Source: Agromyces mariniharenae
Lineage (GTDB): Bacteria > Actinomycetota > Actinomycetes > Actinomycetales > Microbacteriaceae
Length of the DNA: 64,000 bases
Reading direction: 5' to 3'
Assembly: GCF_008122505.1 (NCBI RefSeq)
Contig: NZ_VSSB01000001.1
Location: forward strand, 1,968,891-2,032,890
Below are positions 61,021-64,000 of the stretch, piece after piece. The notes beneath the pieces are model-generated. The model was not told the DNA's origin. It did no database searches and saw nothing but the letters and a program-made list of their open reading frames with translations. The translations under genes and the position numbers were made by a program. How positions within the stretch are numbered: the first letter of the stretch is position 1; each line of letters starts with the position of its first letter.

Positions 61021-62264
61021 GGTTCCAGTCTCCCATCGGCGTCGCGGGGGCGATCGGGGGTTGCTGCGAGCCGGTCGGGGCCGGCGGATGCCGCGACGCG
61101 ACCGGGCTGGGACTTCGGCACGCGCATCCGCACGAGCGTGCCCGCGCCCACGTTGGTCTCGACGACGAGCCCGTGCTCGTCGCCGTACACCTGCCGGAGG
61201 CGGGCGTCGACGTTGCGCAGGCCCACGTGCTCGCCCGGAGCGCCGCCCGCGAGCGCGCGTTCGAGCACCGCGGGGTCGATGCCGACGCCGTCGTCCTCGA
61301 CGCTGATCTCGGCGAAGGCGCCCTGGTCGGACGCCTCGATCGTGATGCGGCCACCGCCCTCCTTGCCCTCGAGCCCGTGCCGCACGGCGTTCTCGACGAG
61401 CGGCTGGATCGACAGGAACGGCACGACCGTCGAGAGCACCTCGGGCGCGATCTGCAGCGTGACCGTGAGGCGGTCGCCGAATCGCGCCCGTTCGAGCTTC
61501 AGGTAGCTGTCGATCGAGCGCAGCTCCTCGGCGACCGTGGTGAAGTCGCCGTGCCGGCGGAACGAGTACCGGGTGAAGTCCGCGAACTCGAGCACGAGCT
61601 CGCGCGCCTTCGCGGGGTCGGTGTTGATGAACGACGCGATCGCGTTGAGCGAGTTGTAGATGAAGTGCGGGCTGATCTGCGCCCGGAGTGCACGCACCTC
61701 GGCCTCGGCCAGGGCGGCGCGCGAGGCGTCGAGCTCGCCGAGCTCGACCTGCGCCGCGACCCAGTCCGCCACCTCGCCCGTCGCGCGCACGAGCCCGGCC
61801 CGGACGCGGGGCGCGAAGGCGACGATCGCCCCGGCCGGCACGCCGCTCGCGAGGATCGGGGCGGCGACGGCATCCGTCTCGCGCTCGCCGAGCCCGATGC
61901 GTCGTTGCACCTGCGGACGCCCCGACGCGCGCGCCTCGGCGGCGAGCCGGCCCGCGACGGCGCGCACGGCGTCGTCGCCCTCGACCGTCACGTCGCCCGC
62001 CGGACCGACGAGCGCGAGCGTCTCGCAGCCGAGCAGGGCGCGCAGGTGCCGCCCGGCCTTGACCGCGTCGCCCTCGGCGATGCCCCCGCGGAGGTGCTTC
62101 GCCGCCCGGCTCGCGAGGTGCAGCGTCTGGTAGGTCGCCTGCTCGACGTCGGTGCCGAGGTCCTTCGACGCGACCACGATGCGCCGGAGGAGGATGACCA
62201 CGCCGACCGCGAGTGCCCCGGCGACGACGCCGGCGGCAGCGGCGAGCAGCATCGACTCGGGCAT
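61017..62264 (-). CDS. LytS-type sensor histidine kinase
   Basis: This 415-residue kinase has one N-terminal membrane helix (LLAAAAGVVAGALAVGVVILL), a GAF-like domain (about 40-180), and a His_kinase domain with phosphoacceptor H200 in AQISPHFIYNSLNAIASF, followed by the ATPase with IQPLVENAVRHGL and DDGVGIDP. The single helix means it differs from the multi-helix 5TM-LytS sensors. The ATG at 62264 has TACGCT 7 nt upstream and no Shine-Dalgarno. Divergent gene 62467 is a DUF485-symporter pair, the likely second target. Confidence 0.9.
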   Translation of the reverse strand: MPESMLLAAAAGVVAGALAVGVVILLRRIVVASKDLGTDVEQATYQTLHLASRAAKHLRGGIAEGDAVKAGRHLRALLGCETLALVGPAGDVTVEGDDAVRAVAGRLAAEARASGRPQVQRRIGLGERETDAVAAPILASGVPAGAIVAFAPRVRAGLVRATGEVADWVAAQVELGELDASRAALAEAEVRALRAQISPHFIYNSLNAIASFINTDPAKARELVLEFADFTRYSFRRHGDFTTVAEELRSIDSYLKLERARFGDRLTVTLQIAPEVLSTVVPFLSIQPLVENAVRHGLEGKEGGGRITIEASDQGAFAEISVEDDGVGIDPAVLERALAGGAPGEHVGLRNVDARLRQVYGDEHGLVVETNVGAGTLVRMRVPKSQPGRVAASAGPDRLAATPDRPRDADGRLEP

Positions 62265-62466
62265 GCACGCCAGCGTAGCCGTCGTTCGTCGTCGCCGATC
62301 CGCCGTTCGTCGCACCGTGGACGCCGCTCAGCGACGACGAGCGGCGACCGCCCCAAGCGCTCCGAGCCGAGGGGAAGCATGGTCGCACTGCCGAGTCCTC
62401 AGGGACGAACTCGACGCAGCGGCGCGGCCGTCGGCCTCGCCGATCCCCCCTCGAAGGAGAGACGCC

Positions 62467-62835
62467 ATGGGCAACGAGGCCCCGAGCGCCACCAGCACGA
62501 CCCTCGCAGAGGTCGACTACGGCGCGGTCCAAGCATCACCCGAGTTCCAACGGCTCCGGCGCACGCATCGGAGCTTCGTCTTCCCGGTCCTGGGCGCCTG
62601 CCTCGCCTGGTACTTCGCCTACGTGCTGCTCGCGAGCTACGCCCACGACTTCATGTCGACCCGCGTGTTCGGCAGCGTGAACGTCGCGATGATCCTCGGC
62701 CTCGCCCAGGTCGTCACGACGTTCGCCGTGACCATGTGGTACGTCCACTACGCGAACAAGCGGCTCGACCCGCTCGCGGAGGAGATCCGCGACGAGATCG
62801 AGACCGGCGCGTTCGAGAACGAGGAGGCGCGCTGA
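62467..62835 (+). CDS. DUF485 family protein
   Basis: This 122-residue protein has the DUF485/YjcH layout: an N-terminal segment ASPEFQRLRRTHRSFVFPV, two membrane helices (GACLAWYFAYVLLASYA and VAMILGLAQVVTTFAVTMWY) and a cytoplasmic tail ending DEIETGAFENEEAR. In E. coli the homologue yjcH precedes actP. AAGGAGAG lies before the ATG, and the stop overlaps the symporter ATG by one base (TGATG), so they are cotranscribed. Confidence 0.92.
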   Translation: MGNEAPSATSTTLAEVDYGAVQASPEFQRLRRTHRSFVFPVLGACLAWYFAYVLLASYAHDFMSTRVFGSVNVAMILGLAQVVTTFAVTMWYVHYANKRLDPLAEEIRDEIETGAFENEEAR

Positions 62836-64000
62836 TGCTGCACTTCGAAGCGGCGAGCACCTCGCCCGGCGAGCCCTGGCTCAACATCGCCATCTTCGGC
62901 GCGTTCGTCGCCGTCACGATGGTCATCGTGTTCCGCGCCAGCCGGAACAACAAGACCGCGGCCGACTACTACGCCGCTGGACGCTCGTTCACCGGCGGCC
63001 AGAACGGCTCGGCGATCGCGGGCGACTACCTGTCGGCGGCCTCGTTCCTCGGCATCGTCGGCGCCATCGCCATGACGGGCTACGACGGGTTCCTCTACTC
63101 GATCGGCTTCCTCGTCGCGTGGCTCGTCGCGCTCCTGCTCGTCGCGGAGCTCCTGCGCAACACCGGCAAGTTCACGATGGCCGACGTGCTGTCGTTCCGC
63201 CTCAAGCAGCGACCGGTGCGCATCGCGGCGGCCACCACGACGCTCGTCGTCTGCTTCTTCTACCTCCTCGCCCAGATGGCGGGCGCCGGCGGCCTCGTGT
63301 CGCTGCTGCTCGGCGTGGGCGACCAAGTGGGACAGGCTCTCGTCATCACCGTGGTCGGCGCGCTCATGATCCTCTACGTGCTGATCGGCGGCATGAAGGG
63401 CACCACGTGGGTGCAGATCATCAAGGCGGTGCTGCTCATCGCGGGCGCCGGGGTGATGACCGTTTGGGTGCTCGCGCTCAACGGGTTCGACTTCTCGGCG
63501 CTGCTCGACAAGGCCGTCGCCGTGGCCGAGAACCCCGCGATCCTCGACCCGGGCCTGAAGTACGGCGTGTCGGATGTCTCGAAGGTCGACTTCCTCTCGC
63601 TGGGCCTCGCCCTCGTGCTCGGCACCGCGGCCCTGCCGCACGTGCTCATGCGGTTCTACACCGTTCCCACGGCCAAGGAGGCGCGCAAGTCGGTCGTCTG
63701 GGCGATCTGGCTCATCGGCATCTTCTACGTGTTCACGCTCGTGCTCGGCTACGGCGCGGCGGCCCTCGTCGGCCCGGCGGTCATCGCCGCGGCGCCCGGC
63801 GGCCCGAACTCGGCCGCTCCGCTGCTCGCGTTCTCGCTCGGCGGACCGCTGCTGCTCGGCCTGATCTCGGCGATCGCGTTCGCGACGATCCTCGCGGTCG
63901 TGGCCGGCCTCACGATCACCGCGGCCGCCTCGTTCGCGCACGACATCTACGCGTCGGTCGTGAAGAAGGGCAAGCCCGAGCCGGGCGCCGAGGTCAAGGT
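62835..64000 (+). CDS. actP: Cation:acetate-type symporter (ActP-like), partial
   Basis: The reading frame runs off the right edge after about 388 residues. It is an SSS-family transporter with ADYYAAGRSFTGGQNGSAIAGDYLSAASFLG near residue 40, GGMKGTTWVQIIKAVLLIAGA near 200 and LPHVLMRFYTVPTAKEARKS, the features of ActP acetate/glycolate symporters. The strong resemblance to the symporter at 58419 points to two paralogous transport modules around one LytS/LytTR pair. Acetate, pyruvate or propionate uptake is plausible. Confidence 0.92.
   Translation, partial: MLHFEAASTSPGEPWLNIAIFGAFVAVTMVIVFRASRNNKTAADYYAAGRSFTGGQNGSAIAGDYLSAASFLGIVGAIAMTGYDGFLYSIGFLVAWLVALLLVAELLRNTGKFTMADVLSFRLKQRPVRIAAATTTLVVCFFYLLAQMAGAGGLVSLLLGVGDQVGQALVITVVGALMILYVLIGGMKGTTWVQIIKAVLLIAGAGVMTVWVLALNGFDFSALLDKAVAVAENPAILDPGLKYGVSDVSKVDFLSLGLALVLGTAALPHVLMRFYTVPTAKEARKSVVWAIWLIGIFYVFTLVLGYGAAALVGPAVIAAAPGGPNSAAPLLAFSLGGPLLLGLISAIAFATILAVVAGLTITAAASFAHDIYASVVKKGKPEPGAEVK

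Overview
The window is about 72% GC, uses GTG as well as ATG starts, and is packed with TGA/ATG and GTGA gene overlaps. Protein families (MocR, DUF3151, YhgE/Pip, DUF222-HNH, EF-G2, F420 genes, MntR-type DtxR) point to a high-GC actinobacterium. The very frequent GGATGCCGC/GCGGCATCC motif and the style of the gene set fit the family Microbacteriaceae, perhaps Agromyces or a relative. This is inference from pattern, not from a search. No rRNA, tRNA, CRISPR array, prophage or intact insertion sequence was seen, and no gap longer than 300 bases lacks a gene.

Layout. 1-3.7 kb (minus): cofD and a three-gene ABC importer of the putative F420-0 uptake type, a cofactor F420 supply cluster. 3.8-7.1 kb (minus): a small unknown protein, a DUF222-HNH protein and a pRiA4b ORF-3-like protein. 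7.4-10.9 kb (plus): EF-G2 and an unknown membrane protein bracketed by imperfect direct repeats. 10.9-22.8 kb: a divergent MocR regulator and a nine-gene plus-strand cluster for reductive pyrimidine or hydantoin catabolism (beta-ureidopropionase, dihydropyrimidinase, LLM oxidoreductase, Thi5-type ABC importer, class III aminotransferase, CoA-acylating semialdehyde dehydrogenase). 23.1-31.9 kb: enoyl-CoA hydratase, LysR regulator, a 40-residue membrane protein, pyrE, a giant disordered membrane protein, ribokinase and nucleoside hydrolase, and a HAD phosphatase.

32-43.3 kb: a zinc-finger protein and a three-domain thioredoxin-reductase-like protein, an MntR-type regulator, a secreted PL11 rhamnogalacturonan lyase, an NRAMP manganese transporter with two operator boxes, a TrmH methyltransferase, a TetR/MFS divergent pair, CorA and a SnoaL-like protein. 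43.3-52.5 kb (minus): a TetR / degenerate ATPase / Pip-domain operon, a GAP-family protein, cardiolipin synthase, a MacB-like ABC exporter, argG. 52.7-58.4 kb: subtilase, DUF3151, purA, SRPBCC protein, AraC regulator, MT0933-like protein, GNAT acetyltransferase. 58.4-64 kb: a LytS/LytTR two-component system flanked by two sodium:solute symporter modules.

How it works together. Several genes deal with pyrimidines and nucleosides: pyrE makes orotidylate, nucleoside hydrolase plus ribokinase salvage ribose, and the 12-23 kb cluster can take dihydropyrimidines through beta-alanine to acetyl-CoA or propionyl-CoA. No classical dihydropyrimidine dehydrogenase is present, and a luciferase-like oxidoreductase lies among the pathway genes. 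A regulatory theme recurs: about a dozen start codons lie 5-7 nt after a TANNNT -10 hexamer, which predicts leaderless transcripts, and at several of them a palindromic operator overlaps the promoter and the start codon.
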